From positions 71,961-135,960 of the forward strand of contig JAKQUI010000005.1 in the NCBI GenBank assembly GCA_029562645.1: a stretch of 64,000 bases of DNA. The letters are read 5' to 3'. The notes below the pieces were generated by a model. It was not told where the DNA came from. It was given only the letters and a program-made list of their open reading frames with translations, and searched no databases. Below, in pieces: positions 35,248-46,579 of the stretch (its first letter is position 1; each line of letters begins with the position of its first letter). The translations under genes were made by a program, and so were the position numbers. The stretch comes from Spirochaetota bacterium. GTDB lineage: Bacteria; Spirochaetota; UBA4802; JAKQUI01.

Positions 35248-38200
35248 ATGATCAAGGATTCGAAATTTCGGGAGATCCCCTACAACTATACCTCGTTCTC
35301 CGACCGCGAGATCGTGCTCAAGTATTACGACGAGGAGACCTGGGGCATGCTGGACCAGCTCCGCAGCCACCGCGTGACCGGGCGCAGCGCCCGGTTGCTC
35401 TTCGAGATCTATGGCGACATCTTCATCATCGATCGCAACCCCTACCTCTACGACGATTATCTGTACAATCCACGGAAGCGAAAGCGGCTCCGGCGACTGC
35501 ACGAGATGCGGTTGCGGGCGGTTGAGGAGGGCGCACTGGGGAACCAGCTGGTGCTGGACCTGGTTAAAAAGACGCTCGTGCGGGGCAACGAGTTCTTCGA
35601 CGAGCTCGGCGGCGCGCGGCGAAGGCGCGCTCGCATCCAGTCGGTCCTGTCGCATGCGACCAGCCGCGCGAACATACACTTCACCCCCTTCCATCGCGTG
35701 TCGCACGCCACCGACGCCTCCGACTGGCGCGTGGAATATCCGTCGGTCGTGGTGTATCCGAGCCGCGCGCGCGAGGTGCCCCATATCGTCAGGGCCGCGC
35801 GGCGTTTGGGGCTTTCGATCATTCCCCGGGGCGGCGGGACGGGCCTGACCGCCGGCGCGGTGCCCGTTCGCAAGGGTACGCTCGTGCTCAACACCGAGCG
35901 GCTCAACCGGATCGAGGGCATCGAGTTCATGGACATCGCGGGCTCGCGGGTCCCGGTGGTGAACGTCGAGGCGGGAGCGGTCACGGAGGACGTGATGGAG
36001 TACTGCGCCGAGCGCGGCTACATCTTCGCCACCGACCCCACCTCGGCTTGGGCCTCCACCATCGGCGGGAACATCGCCGAGAACGCCGGCGGAAAGAAGT
36101 GCGTGATGTGGGGCACCGCAATCGACAACCTCCTCTCGTTCCGGATCGTCACGGCCGACGGCTCGCTGGTGGAGGTCGCACGGCGTGATCACGCCTATCG
36201 GAAGATCGAGCCGGGAGACCGCGTCATCTTCGACGTGTCCGTGGTGAAGCGACGTGGCCAGCGCGAGCGTCTGCGGACCGTCGAACTTTCGGGCACCGAC
36301 GTGCGGAAAAAGGGGCTCGGCAAGGACATCACCAACAAGGCGCTGGGCGGGTTGCCCGGCCTCCAGAAGGAGGGCGGCGACGGGGTGATCGTCTCGGCGA
36401 GCTTCGTGCTCTATAAGCCGTTCCACTATTGCCGCACGGTGTGCCTCGAATTCTACGGCAATAACATGATCAACGCCTCGAAGGCCATCGTGGACATCAT
36501 TGAGCACTTCTCGGAGAACGACCGGGTCTACCTCACCGCGCTGGAGCACTTCGACGACAAATACGTGCGGGCGATCAACTACAAGAACAAGTCGAAGCGC
36601 AACGAGGTCCCCAAGGCGGTGCTCATCATCGACATCGAGAGCAATATCGAGGCGCTGTTGAACGCCGCGACCGTGCGCACCATCGCGCTCGTGCGCGAGT
36701 ACAATACCGAGGGGTTCATCGCCTCGACGCCGGCGCACCGCGAGAACTTCTGGAAGGACCGGAAAAACCTCGGGGCGATCGCGCGCCATACGAACGCCTT
36801 CAAGCTCAACGAGGACATCGTCATCCCCATCGAACAGCTGCCGCAGTTCGCGGACTTCATCGACAAGCTGAACCTCCTCAAGGAGCTGTCCAATAGCGCG
36901 CAGATCGTCGCGGACGTCGAGGCCATGCTTACCGCGGCGGGCGACACCGACGATGCGGACGAATTCCTTCGCGCACGCATCGACGAGTACCGCGCGCATG
37001 CCACTGCCGTGCGCACGACCTATCTGCGCTACGCCGAGAACATGAACCAGACGGCCTGCGATGTCTTGACGGACGATCCGGCGCTGTCCGCCGAGCGGCG
37101 CTCGGTGTTCCGCCTCTTGCAGGATGGGGTCATTCGGGTCGACTACGAGTGCGATGTGGCGGAGCCATTCCGGCGATCCTTTCATAATTACGACGAGTTG
37201 ATGCGCGCCTTCGACGCCGCCGCCGACACGCAGCGCAAGCGGAAGATCATCATCGCCACTCACATGCACGCCGGGGACGGAAATGTCCACGTGAACATCC
37301 CGGTGCACTCCAACGACTACCTGATGATGGCGGAGGCCGATGCGACCGTGGGCGTGATCATGGAGGAGGTGGTGCGGCTGGGCGGCGTGGTCTCCGGCGA
37401 GCACGGGATCGGCCTCACGAAGCTGCGCTTTGTCGATCAGGGCATCCTGGACGGCTACGCCGCATACAAGCGGGAAAACGACCCCGATGACCTGTTCAAC
37501 CCCGGCAAGCTCAACGCCGCCTTTCCCCTGAGCACCATCTACACGCCCTCGTTCAACCTGCTCAAGCTCGAGGCGTTCATCCTGAAGGCGACCGACCTCG
37601 AGGGGCTCTCGACGTCGATCGCCTCCTGCGTCCGGTGCGGCAAGTGCAAGGGGACCTGCAACACCCATCATCCGGGGCGGACGATGTTTTACAATCCGCG
37701 CAACAAGATCCTGGGCGTGGGGCTCATCATCGAGGCGGTCCTCTACGAGGCGCAGATGTCGAAGTCGCTGAACTTCCGGCACTTCGCGCAACTCATCGAG
37801 ATCGCGAACTACTGCACCATGTGCCACCGCTGCGCAATCCCCTGCCCGGTCAAGATCGACTTCGGCGACATCACGCTCAACATGCGCGAGATCCTCACCG
37901 AGCGGCGCGTGTCGCGGGTGAAGACGCTCACGGCGCTCTCGCTGTTTTACCTCATGCGGAAGGGCTATTACATCAACAAGCTCTTTCGAGTGCTGATGTT
38001 TAGGATCGGCTACCGGATGCAGAACGCCGCCTATTACGCCGTCAAGCCGGCGCGCCGCGTCATCCGCGCCATTGTGCCCACGATCGCGGCGCTGGTGCGC
38101 ACTCGGCTGCCCGCTGCGGGGCAGAAGACCTTCAAGGAGCACATCGGCGTCACGCGGAAGAACGCCTTCATTATCATCCAAAACCCGACGCGCTCGTCCG

Positions 38201-38970
38201 GTAAGAGCGTGTTCTACTTCCCGGGGTGCGGGTCGGAACGGCTCTTCCCCGACATCAGCATCGCGTCGCAGGCGCTCTTGTTCGCGGCCGGCGTGCGCGT
38301 GGTGATGCCTCCGGAGTACCTCTGCTGCGGCTACCCGGTGCTGGCCAACGGGAAATCGCAGAGCGCGGCGATCAAGAGCTATGAGAACCGGGTGATCTTC
38401 CACACGATCGCGGACGTCGCGAACTATCTGGAGATCGACAATGTGGTCGTATCGTGCGGGACCTGCTTCGAGATGCTGCAGGGCTACGAGGTGGAGAATA
38501 TCTTCAACGGGGCCCGGCTCATCGACATCAACGAGTTTCTGGCGCGGGAGGGGTTCTTCGAATCGGCGCCACGGACGGACGGCGTGGTGTACTATCATGA
38601 TCCCTGCCACACGCCGTTGAAGCAGCTGGGCTACCAGAAGGTCATCTCGTCCCTCACCGGCGAACGCGTGGTGAACATCCCCTACTGCTGCGGCGAGGGC
38701 GGCACGCTTGCGCTCTCCACGCCGGAGATATCCAACCAAATCCGCGACCGCAAGCGGCGCTGCGTGGGCGATGCCGTCCTCGGCAAGGAGGTGACGATCC
38801 TCACCACCTGCCCGAGCTGCGTGCAGGGGCTGTCGCGCATCAACGGCGAGGTCGCGGTCACGGGCATGGCGCTCCCCGTCCATCTGGCGGAGCGCTTCCT
38901 GGGGCCGGACTGGAAAAAGGACTATCTTGCGGCCATGAATGACCGGAGCATCGAACGGGTGTTGTATTGA
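35248..38970 (+). CDS. DUF3683 FAD-linked oxidase fused to iron-sulfur CCG domains
   Basis: 1240 residues. The DUF3683 start 'FREIPYNYTSFSDREIV' is followed by an FAD_binding_4 domain ('SIIPRGGGTGLTAGAVPV', 'TIGGNIAENAGGKKCVMWG'), an FAD oxidase C-terminal domain with 'THMHAGDGNVHVNIPVH' and 'GEHGIGLTKLRF', two ferredoxin clusters (CVRCGKCKGTC, CTMCHRCAIPCP) and two CCG domains ('CCGYPVLANGK', 'YCCGEGGTLAL'). This is a single-chain GlcDEF/D-lactate dehydrogenase-like quinone-linked oxidoreductase. The substrate is probably a 2-hydroxy acid. The chosen ATG follows GCGGATGG; GTG 35170 would add 26 residues. Confidence 0.9.
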   Translation: MIKDSKFREIPYNYTSFSDREIVLKYYDEETWGMLDQLRSHRVTGRSARLLFEIYGDIFIIDRNPYLYDDYLYNPRKRKRLRRLHEMRLRAVEEGALGNQLVLDLVKKTLVRGNEFFDELGGARRRRARIQSVLSHATSRANIHFTPFHRVSHATDASDWRVEYPSVVVYPSRAREVPHIVRAARRLGLSIIPRGGGTGLTAGAVPVRKGTLVLNTERLNRIEGIEFMDIAGSRVPVVNVEAGAVTEDVMEYCAERGYIFATDPTSAWASTIGGNIAENAGGKKCVMWGTAIDNLLSFRIVTADGSLVEVARRDHAYRKIEPGDRVIFDVSVVKRRGQRERLRTVELSGTDVRKKGLGKDITNKALGGLPGLQKEGGDGVIVSASFVLYKPFHYCRTVCLEFYGNNMINASKAIVDIIEHFSENDRVYLTALEHFDDKYVRAINYKNKSKRNEVPKAVLIIDIESNIEALLNAATVRTIALVREYNTEGFIASTPAHRENFWKDRKNLGAIARHTNAFKLNEDIVIPIEQLPQFADFIDKLNLLKELSNSAQIVADVEAMLTAAGDTDDADEFLRARIDEYRAHATAVRTTYLRYAENMNQTACDVLTDDPALSAERRSVFRLLQDGVIRVDYECDVAEPFRRSFHNYDELMRAFDAAADTQRKRKIIIATHMHAGDGNVHVNIPVHSNDYLMMAEADATVGVIMEEVVRLGGVVSGEHGIGLTKLRFVDQGILDGYAAYKRENDPDDLFNPGKLNAAFPLSTIYTPSFNLLKLEAFILKATDLEGLSTSIASCVRCGKCKGTCNTHHPGRTMFYNPRNKILGVGLIIEAVLYEAQMSKSLNFRHFAQLIEIANYCTMCHRCAIPCPVKIDFGDITLNMREILTERRVSRVKTLTALSLFYLMRKGYYINKLFRVLMFRIGYRMQNAAYYAVKPARRVIRAIVPTIAALVRTRLPAAGQKTFKEHIGVTRKNAFIIIQNPTRSSGKSVFYFPGCGSERLFPDISIASQALLFAAGVRVVMPPEYLCCGYPVLANGKSQSAAIKSYENRVIFHTIADVANYLEIDNVVVSCGTCFEMLQGYEVENIFNGARLIDINEFLAREGFFESAPRTDGVVYYHDPCHTPLKQLGYQKVISSLTGERVVNIPYCCGEGGTLALSTPEISNQIRDRKRRCVGDAVLGKEVTILTTCPSCVQGLSRINGEVAVTGMALPVHLAERFLGPDWKKDYLAAMNDRSIERVLY

Positions 38971-38994
38971 TATGCGGTACCGTGGGAGGCGGCG

Positions 38995-39501
38995 ATGGTG
39001 CGCTCATTGAAACTCAGCCTGCAGAAGGGCTTCGGGTTCCTGACGCTCTTTGCGGGCATTTTCGTCCTCGTGGTGGGTGTCGCGATGATGTTCGACGATG
39101 ATCCCGTCCACAGCGAAACCGGACGGGGGGTCGCGATGTTCTCCACGTCCATCCTCGCGCCGGGCGCGGTGCTGCTGTATTTCTTCCGGCGCGCGCGGCG
39201 GCGCTTGGAGCGGCTGGAGTCGATCGCGAGCGTGGTGAAATCCTACCGGCGGATCACCGTCGCCGACCTCGCGGGAAAGATCGGCGTATCGATACCCGAG
39301 GCGAGCGAGTTGCTCGCGCATGCGATCGCCGAGGGCAGGATCGCGGGGAATTTCGACCGGACCACCGACGAGTTCTTTACCGAGGAGGCGCGGCGCCAGG
39401 ACGTGAAGTTCAAGTTTTGCCCGAGCTGCGGCGCACCGCTGGGAAGGATCTTTCTTGAGGGCGAGACGGTGAAATGCGACCGGTGCGGCTTCCTGATGTA
39501 G
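38995..39501 (+). CDS. Membrane protein with winged-helix-like and zinc-ribbon domains
   Basis: 168 residues. Two membrane helices (about 12-33 and 47-65) are followed by a helix-turn-helix-like part ('ITVADLAGKIGVSIPEASELLAHAIAEGRI') and a C-terminal zinc ribbon (CPSC...CDRC). This layout, seen in PCI/winged-helix small membrane proteins, has no assigned function that I know. A GGAGG lies six bases before the ATG. It lies 24 bases after the oxidoreductase gene. Confidence 0.75.
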   Translation: MVRSLKLSLQKGFGFLTLFAGIFVLVVGVAMMFDDDPVHSETGRGVAMFSTSILAPGAVLLYFFRRARRRLERLESIASVVKSYRRITVADLAGKIGVSIPEASELLAHAIAEGRIAGNFDRTTDEFFTEEARRQDVKFKFCPSCGAPLGRIFLEGETVKCDRCGFLM

Positions 39502-39510
39502 CCGCACCGG
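39480..39510. terminator. Perfect 11-bp hairpin between convergent genes
   Basis: CCGGTGCGGCT (39480-39490) and AGCCGCACCGG (39500-39510) are perfect inverted repeats with a nine-base loop. The stem includes the stop codon of the upstream gene. No T-run follows, so it may act in both directions as a stabilising or factor-assisted terminator. Confidence 0.5.
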
Positions 39511-39520
39511 GTGTGCGCGG

Positions 39521-40048
39521 TCAGTCGTTTACGAAAATACCGCCCGGCAGAAAGGTCCCCTTTTCCTTAGAGCCGTCCGGGAGCGTCCGGACGCCCTTCC
39601 CCTCCATGGTGCCGTTTTTAAACTGGCCCTCGTATTTCGTCTTGTCGGGCCAGGTCATCATGCCGGTGCCCTCCGGCTTGCCCGCTTTGAACTCGCCCGT
39701 GTAGACGCGGCCGTCCTTATAAGTGTAGGTCCCCTTCCCGACGAACACGTTGTTCTGAATGTCGCCCTCGTATTTTTCGCCGTTGGGGAAGACAAGCGTG
39801 CCCCGGCCGTGCGGCTGTCCCTTGAGCATGTCGCCCTCGTATTTTTTTCCGTCCGCCCATACATAGGTCCCCTTGCCCGACGGGACCCCTGCGACGTACC
39901 CGCCGATGTAGTGTGACCCGTCCTTCCAGTAGTACGCGCTGTTCTTGGACTTGCAATCGCCGTCGACACAGCCGACCTTTTTCGATGACGAACAGTTGAT
40001 CGCGCACGAACACGCGATAATCGCCGTCAGAATTATTATTCCTTTCAT
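39521..40048 (-). CDS. MORN-repeat lipoprotein
   Basis: 175 residues. The signal peptide ends at a cysteine-rich border ('IIACSCAINC'), so lipid attachment is likely at one of the cysteines. Five to six MORN repeats of 20-23 residues follow ('GTYVWADGKKYEGDMLKGQP', 'GTLVFPNGEKYEGDIQNN', and so on), the last degenerate. MORN repeats make beta hairpins used for membrane or protein binding. No partner is evident. Confidence 0.88.
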   Translation of the reverse strand: MKGIIILTAIIACSCAINCSSSKKVGCVDGDCKSKNSAYYWKDGSHYIGGYVAGVPSGKGTYVWADGKKYEGDMLKGQPHGRGTLVFPNGEKYEGDIQNNVFVGKGTYTYKDGRVYTGEFKAGKPEGTGMMTWPDKTKYEGQFKNGTMEGKGVRTLPDGSKEKGTFLPGGIFVND

Positions 40049-40077
40049 CGGTACCTCCGTTTATGAGTGCGATGGTG

Positions 40078-40416
40078 TTACGCGGGATGGTCCGCTTCGA
40101 ACTGCGCGCGCGTGACGATGGTGAACAGGATATGAATGCCCGCAACCTCAAAGAGGCTCAGTATCTCGGGGCTGGGATCCAGAAGCATGAGCTCGATGTT
40201 TTTATCCTTCGATTCGTAGTGGAACCTGATGAGGGAGCCAAGCCCGGCCGAATCGATCTGTTCGAGGTCTTTGAAGTTGAGCGCGATGGCCTGCGGCTGG
40301 CCCTCCTTTACCCGGTTCCAGACCTCATCGACATGCTCCACGTAATCGAGAATGAGGTCGCCTTTGAGGTTGAGGATCGGAACGGCGCCCCGGTGGTCGA
40401 TGGTGACGAGGAACAT
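40078..40416 (-). CDS. STAS-domain protein (first of a pair)
   Basis: 112 residues, one STAS domain. 'AIALNFKDLEQIDSAGLGSLIRFHY' has a single serine at the usual phosphorylation site. It lies 16 bases after a second STAS gene, probably in one transcript. The pair suggests a partner-switch module whose kinase is elsewhere. Confidence 0.85.
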   Translation of the reverse strand: MFLVTIDHRGAVPILNLKGDLILDYVEHVDEVWNRVKEGQPQAIALNFKDLEQIDSAGLGSLIRFHYESKDKNIELMLLDPSPEILSLFEVAGIHILFTIVTRAQFEADHPA

Positions 40417-40432
40417 GACGGATGTACGCGCC

Positions 40433-40780
40433 TCAGGCGATTTGCCGCAGGTACTTGTCGTTGAATTTTTTCGCGCTGGTGATGACGAAATGCCGCTTGA
40501 GACGGGCCGTCTCGAACAGGAGCTGAATGGAGGCATTGACGTCGCAAAAGACCAGGCGGATCTTTTTCGCCATGGCCATGTTGAAGAATTTCACCAGCGT
40601 GCCGATGGCGGTGGAATCGATGCGCGCGAGCTTCCGGCAGTCGAGAGCGATGATCCGCGGTTCCGCGGCGACGACCTCGTTCCAGGAGCGCTCCGCGCTG
40701 GCGATGCTGTCGATGTAGAAGTCGCCGGCGATATGCATGATGGCGATGCGGTCCTTGCGGTCGATGCTGATGTCCAACAT
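40433..40780 (-). CDS. STAS-domain protein (second of a pair)
   Basis: 115 residues, one STAS domain: 'IIALDCRKLARIDSTAIGTLVKFF', with Ser-Thr at the phospho-site. A GAGGG six bases before the ATG fixes the start; the open frame extends 45 codons further without support. It diverges from uvrB. Confidence 0.84.
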   Translation of the reverse strand: MLDISIDRKDRIAIMHIAGDFYIDSIASAERSWNEVVAAEPRIIALDCRKLARIDSTAIGTLVKFFNMAMAKKIRLVFCDVNASIQLLFETARLKRHFVITSAKKFNDKYLRQIA

Positions 40781-40951
40781 GGCGGCCCTCGAAATCGTAT
40801 CCGACGGTATCCCGGGAGAATATAGGATTGAAAAAAACCGCACCAGGAGCGATAGTGCCCTATCGCTGCGTACCATACACGGCACAGCGCATCCGTCAAT
40901 CAAATATTGCGCCAAGCGGTCAAATTTCGATTATTGTATACGTCACCGATC

Positions 40952-42951
<2,000 letters not shown>

Positions 42952-42955
<4 letters not shown>

Positions 42956-43797
42956 AGCGAAGCATCGCGGAGCGCGATATCATGCCCGTCATCATGCTGG
43001 CCTTGCGCGAGGATATCGGCGACGGCGACATCACCTCGGAGGCGGTGTTCCGCGAGCCGCGCGTGGGCGCGGCGGAGATCGTCGCGAAGGCGGATGGCGT
43101 GTTCTGCGGCGGCGAGGTCCTTCGCTGCGTCTACCGCCACGTCGACGAGCAGGTTTCGGTGGATATCCTCGCGAATGACGGGGACCTGGTCGGGCCCGGG
43201 GACGCGGTCGCGCGTCTCGGCGGCAGCGTGAAGAGCCTTCTTATCGGGGAGCGGACCGCGCTCAACTTCCTCCAGCGCATGAGCGGCATCGCAAGCGCGA
43301 CCCGGCGGATCACGTCGCTGCTGCGGGGCACCGGTATCACCGTTCTGGACACCCGCAAGACCCTCCCCGGTTTTCGGCTGCTGGACAAGTACGCGGTCCG
43401 GACCGGCGGGGGCGGCAATCATCGCTTTGGCCTGTTCGACGCCGTGCTCATCAAGGACAACCACATTGACGCCGCAGGCGGGATCACCGAGGCCGTCCGC
43501 CGCGTACGGGACGCCTACGGGGACCGCTTCACGGTCGAGGTGGAGGCGCGCGATCCCGAACAGGCGACGGAGGCCGCCGCGCTGGGGGTTGATGTCATCA
43601 TGCTGGACAACATGGACAAGGAGGCCATGCGGATCGCTATCGACGGGATCGCCGGCCGGGCCAAGATCGAGGTGTCGGGGAACCTGGACGAGGACCGGAT
43701 CGGTCGGCTCGTGGACCTGGGCATCGATTACGTCTCGATCGGCGCGCTCACGCACTCCGTCAAGGCCTTCGACCTCTCCATGCGGATCGTGCGATAG
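42952..43797 (+). CDS. nadC: Nicotinate-nucleotide (quinolinate) pyrophosphorylase
   Basis: 281 residues. '[15 protein letters not shown]' at the start, '[16 protein letters not shown]', '[22 protein letters not shown]' in pieces, and '[16 protein letters not shown]' are diagnostic. It makes nicotinate mononucleotide from quinolinate in NAD synthesis. The ATG overlaps the uvrB stop by four bases. nadA and nadB are not present in the window. Confidence 0.96.
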
Positions 43798-43802
43798 CCT
43801 TC

Positions 43803-45407
43803 CTACTCCGTACCCTTCCCGTAATACTCCGAGAACGGCCTGAGGATCTCCGCCTGCTCCTGCATGCCCAGCGTCCGGTATATGTCGTGAGCCGTGCGGA
43901 AGCAGCGCCCGGCGGCGGAGCGATCGCCGGTCTTGATGTATGATCCGCCCAGATGATAGAGCGCGGCGGCGTAGCGCGCATTGTCGCTCAGTGCGAGCGC
44001 ATCGAGGATTCTCCGCCCGTGCTCGTGGGCGGCGACCGATTTTGCGTAGTCCTGCTGGAGATAATACAGGATGCCCGTGGTGGACATGAGCGCGGCGCAT
44101 TCGACGGTGCGCGCCAGCCGCGGATCGCGGCAGAGCGCCTCGCCCTTCTCCGCATACCGCAGCCCCTTCGACGGGTTGTTCTGCTGTCGGTAGATGCCGG
44201 CCAGTCCGTTCAACAGGGACACGAATGCGGGTGTCTGTTCCGTTTCGTTGATGGTGCGGATTGCGAGGCTCCTCGCAAACAGGTCCTCCGCCCTCGAGTA
44301 GCGTTCGCGGTGATAGAACAGCGTCCCGATGCGCGCCAGAAGCTCGGCGTAGGGCTCGGAGTCGGCAAGGTCGAGCTGTTCGGCGATCTCCTTCGCGCGC
44401 CCGAGGGACTCGATGGCACGGTCGTATTCGTTCCTGAGCCGGTGGGCCTCGCCGATGTGGCCCATCAGGACGATATACGGATACGATGCCTGCCGATTGA
44501 TCTTTTCGTATCGCTGACGGCTGTCCTCATAGTGCTTCAGGGCGTTTTCCAGATCGCCCTGTGCGGCATAGAGCTGGCCGATGCGCATCGCGATGCCCGC
44601 GCTGGGCATGCTGGCCGGGGCGTGCTGTTGTTCGCTGATGACGAGGGCCGCGCGCAGGTATTCGAAGGCCTGCGCCGGATCGTCCAGTTTGAAATAGCAC
44701 AGAGCGGCCGCCTGGATATAGGCTTCGGTATAGAATCCATCCTTCTGGATCGCCTTCATGAAGTGCGTAAAGGCGCGATCGGGCTTTACGGCTTCAAGGG
44801 AGCGCCCGCGCGCATAGTGTTCGAACGCGGTCCAGGGGGGGCGATGGTACGCGGCGATCGATGCGCGGTCCGCAGTCGTGAGCGTCATTGGGGCGGTACG
44901 GGCCCCGTCGCCGTGCCCGGGGGAGTGAAAGGCCGATGTCGCGAATCGCTCAAGGAGATCGGAGATCGTCGGGAGGGTGCCCGCGAGCGAATCGGCGGTG
45001 AGGGTCGATCCCGTTCGGCAGTCGATCAGCCGGCGGTCGATAAAGACGGCGCTGCCCCGTACCGTGTAGCGCCCGACAAGGACGGCGCTTGCGCCCAGGA
45101 AGCGGCCCGCGCGCACCAGGGCGGCATCGGGGTCCTTCGCCCGCTCGTCGACGGCACGCTGTCGCAATGCGGTAAGCCGCTCGTCCTCGCCGATGACGGC
45201 GATGCTGTCGGTCGTCGAGAGCATGTCGCGGACGTGATCGGCCATGGCCAACCCTAACCAGGCGTGCAGGCGCGAGCCCTGGTTCTCCATCGGCGGAACA
45301 TAGAGGATGAAGGCGCGTGCACGCTGCTGCGCCGCGCCCATCGACGAAAAGACGATCGTGAGCACGCCCGCACACGTCAGGAGCATGATGCGACGGCGGA
45401 GGCTCAT
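43803..45407 (-). CDS. Exported TPR protein with TolB/FlgO-like N-terminal domain
   Basis: 534 residues. Signal peptide ending near 'SSMGAA', then a domain resembling TolB-N/FlgO ('RAFILYVPPMENQG', 'LGLAMADHVRDML', 'AALVRAGRFLGASAVLVGRYTV'), which senses or assembles in the envelope. From about residue 190 to the end come tetratricopeptide repeats. A GGTGGA stands before the ATG; the first 15 codons of the longer open frame lack support. Convergent with nadC, five bases apart. Confidence 0.78.
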   Translation of the reverse strand: MSLRRRIMLLTCAGVLTIVFSSMGAAQQRARAFILYVPPMENQGSRLHAWLGLAMADHVRDMLSTTDSIAVIGEDERLTALRQRAVDERAKDPDAALVRAGRFLGASAVLVGRYTVRGSAVFIDRRLIDCRTGSTLTADSLAGTLPTISDLLERFATSAFHSPGHGDGARTAPMTLTTADRASIAAYHRPPWTAFEHYARGRSLEAVKPDRAFTHFMKAIQKDGFYTEAYIQAAALCYFKLDDPAQAFEYLRAALVISEQQHAPASMPSAGIAMRIGQLYAAQGDLENALKHYEDSRQRYEKINRQASYPYIVLMGHIGEAHRLRNEYDRAIESLGRAKEIAEQLDLADSEPYAELLARIGTLFYHRERYSRAEDLFARSLAIRTINETEQTPAFVSLLNGLAGIYRQQNNPSKGLRYAEKGEALCRDPRLARTVECAALMSTTGILYYLQQDYAKSVAAHEHGRRILDALALSDNARYAAALYHLGGSYIKTGDRSAAGRCFRTAHDIYRTLGMQEQAEILRPFSEYYGKGTE

Positions 45408-45459
45408 CAGTCCACCGTCACGAGCGAAGATTTTCTTGTCGGAGCGGCGCATGGCGATG

Positions 45460-45930
45460 TCAGGGAAATGCGAGCGCGCGTTTGATCTTTACCACGACCT
45501 TCTTCACCTTCTGCGGACCGGTGTCGCCGGCGACCTGCGTCAGGTGGGCGTCGTCGGGGAAAAAGATCGCGCACAGGCCCGGCGTCAGGGCGAGCCAGGA
45601 CGACGGCTCGCGGTCCGCCGCATAGAACTCGACGTCGCGCGACGGGTCGTAGGGCTCGCTGACGGAAAGCCCGCCCCGCGGGTACCAGCCGATGCGCTCG
45701 CCGCCCGAGAGGATCATCTGCACGTCGATGTACTCGCGGTGCGCCTCGAGGCGCGCCTGTTCGCGCGGAAGGGTCTCGTAGCTGAAAATACGGGCGAAGA
45801 CGTCGGTCCCGCGGATGGCGTATTCGTTCTCGCGTGCGGCGGGGTCCAGGGTCGCCAGGAAGCGGAAGGCGTCCTCCCAGGCGGTCCCGCGATCGTACCG
45901 GCGCGCGGCGGCGATATGGTCGACAATCAT
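45460..45930 (-). CDS. YhcH/YjgK/YiaL-family protein
   Basis: 156 residues. 'GTDVFARIFSYET', 'EAHREYIDVQMILSGGERIGW' in pieces and 'AIFFPDDAHLTQV' give the cupin-like fold of the YhcH family (sialic-acid or sugar-related, often called beta-galactosidase subunit beta by similarity). Metal-binding His and Glu residues are in place. No sugar operon is adjacent. Its ATG overlaps the DUF697 gene by four bases. Confidence 0.86.
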   Translation of the reverse strand: MIVDHIAAARRYDRGTAWEDAFRFLATLDPAARENEYAIRGTDVFARIFSYETLPREQARLEAHREYIDVQMILSGGERIGWYPRGGLSVSEPYDPSRDVEFYAADREPSSWLALTPGLCAIFFPDDAHLTQVAGDTGPQKVKKVVVKIKRALAFP

Positions 45931-46499
45931 GCGACGAGCGAATCGAGCAGCTTCTTTTTGGTGGTCTCGAAATCGTCCTCGGAGATGGCGCCGCGTGCGC
46001 GAAGCTCGGCGAGCTTTTCGATCGTGGCCAGGATGTCCTCCTTCTTCGAGGCGCCCTTCCGGAGCGATTGGGCGAACTCTTTGCCCGTATCGACCATCTC
46101 ATCGTAGGACCGCCGCATGGCGTCGACATTGAAATTCGCGAGCGTCCCGCCGCGCGCGAAGTGCGAATCGAAGACGCGGCCCAGGGCGTAGGTGGTGGCG
46201 CCGGCGAGCAGGACCTGCGCGCCGATCCCGAGGGCGGTGCCCACGCCGGGGATCGCCTTGACGGCGCTCGCGCCGATCTTCGCGAGCGAAGTCCCCGCGA
46301 GCGACGAGACGAGCGAGGTGCCGAGGTTGGCGTTGAAATCGACCGCATGGCGCTTCGCGAGCTCGCGAATCAGGTCGATCTGGATGGCCGAGATCGCCAC
46401 GAAATCGACCAGGGGGAGCGGGATGGCGCCCGCCGTCATCCCGAAGATGACATGGGACTGGATGATGGAATCCGACGTTGGTGTATTCATGTCGTCCAT
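45927..46499 (-). CDS. DUF697 (YcjF-like) protein with C-terminal SHOCT motif
   Basis: 190 residues. The N-terminal half has two hydrophobic helices in DUF697 style ('GMTAGAIPLPLVDFVAISAIQIDLI' in pieces and 'LGIGAQVLLAGATTYALG'). The C-terminal 'IEKLAELRARGAISEDDFETTKKKLL' is a SHOCT oligomerisation motif. Function unknown. AAGGAG precedes the ATG, with a promoter candidate upstream. Confidence 0.82.
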   Translation of the reverse strand: MDDMNTPTSDSIIQSHVIFGMTAGAIPLPLVDFVAISAIQIDLIRELAKRHAVDFNANLGTSLVSSLAGTSLAKIGASAVKAIPGVGTALGIGAQVLLAGATTYALGRVFDSHFARGGTLANFNVDAMRRSYDEMVDTGKEFAQSLRKGASKKEDILATIEKLAELRARGAISEDDFETTKKKLLDSLVA

Positions 46500-46530
46500 G
46501 GCGCGCTCCTTGATTGCTGGTATACCTCAC

Positions 46531-46559
46531 ATACTACACACGGCGCGGGAAAACGGCAA
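46531..46559 (-). promoter_or_regulatory. Putative promoter of the DUF697 gene
   Basis: On the minus strand TTGCCG (46559-46554) and TAGTAT (46536-46531) are 17 bases apart and about 32 bases upstream of the ATG. Both boxes match four of six consensus bases. Confidence 0.42.
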
Positions 46560-46579
46560 GCAACAATTCGCGCGGGGCA

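Noticed and set aside
35179-38883. A 1234-codon open frame on the minus strand opposite the FAD/Fe-S oxidoreductase
   Set aside because: It is antisense to a gene with many conserved motifs, has no recognisable domain, and is Arg/Val/Asp-rich in the way GC-rich complementary frames are.
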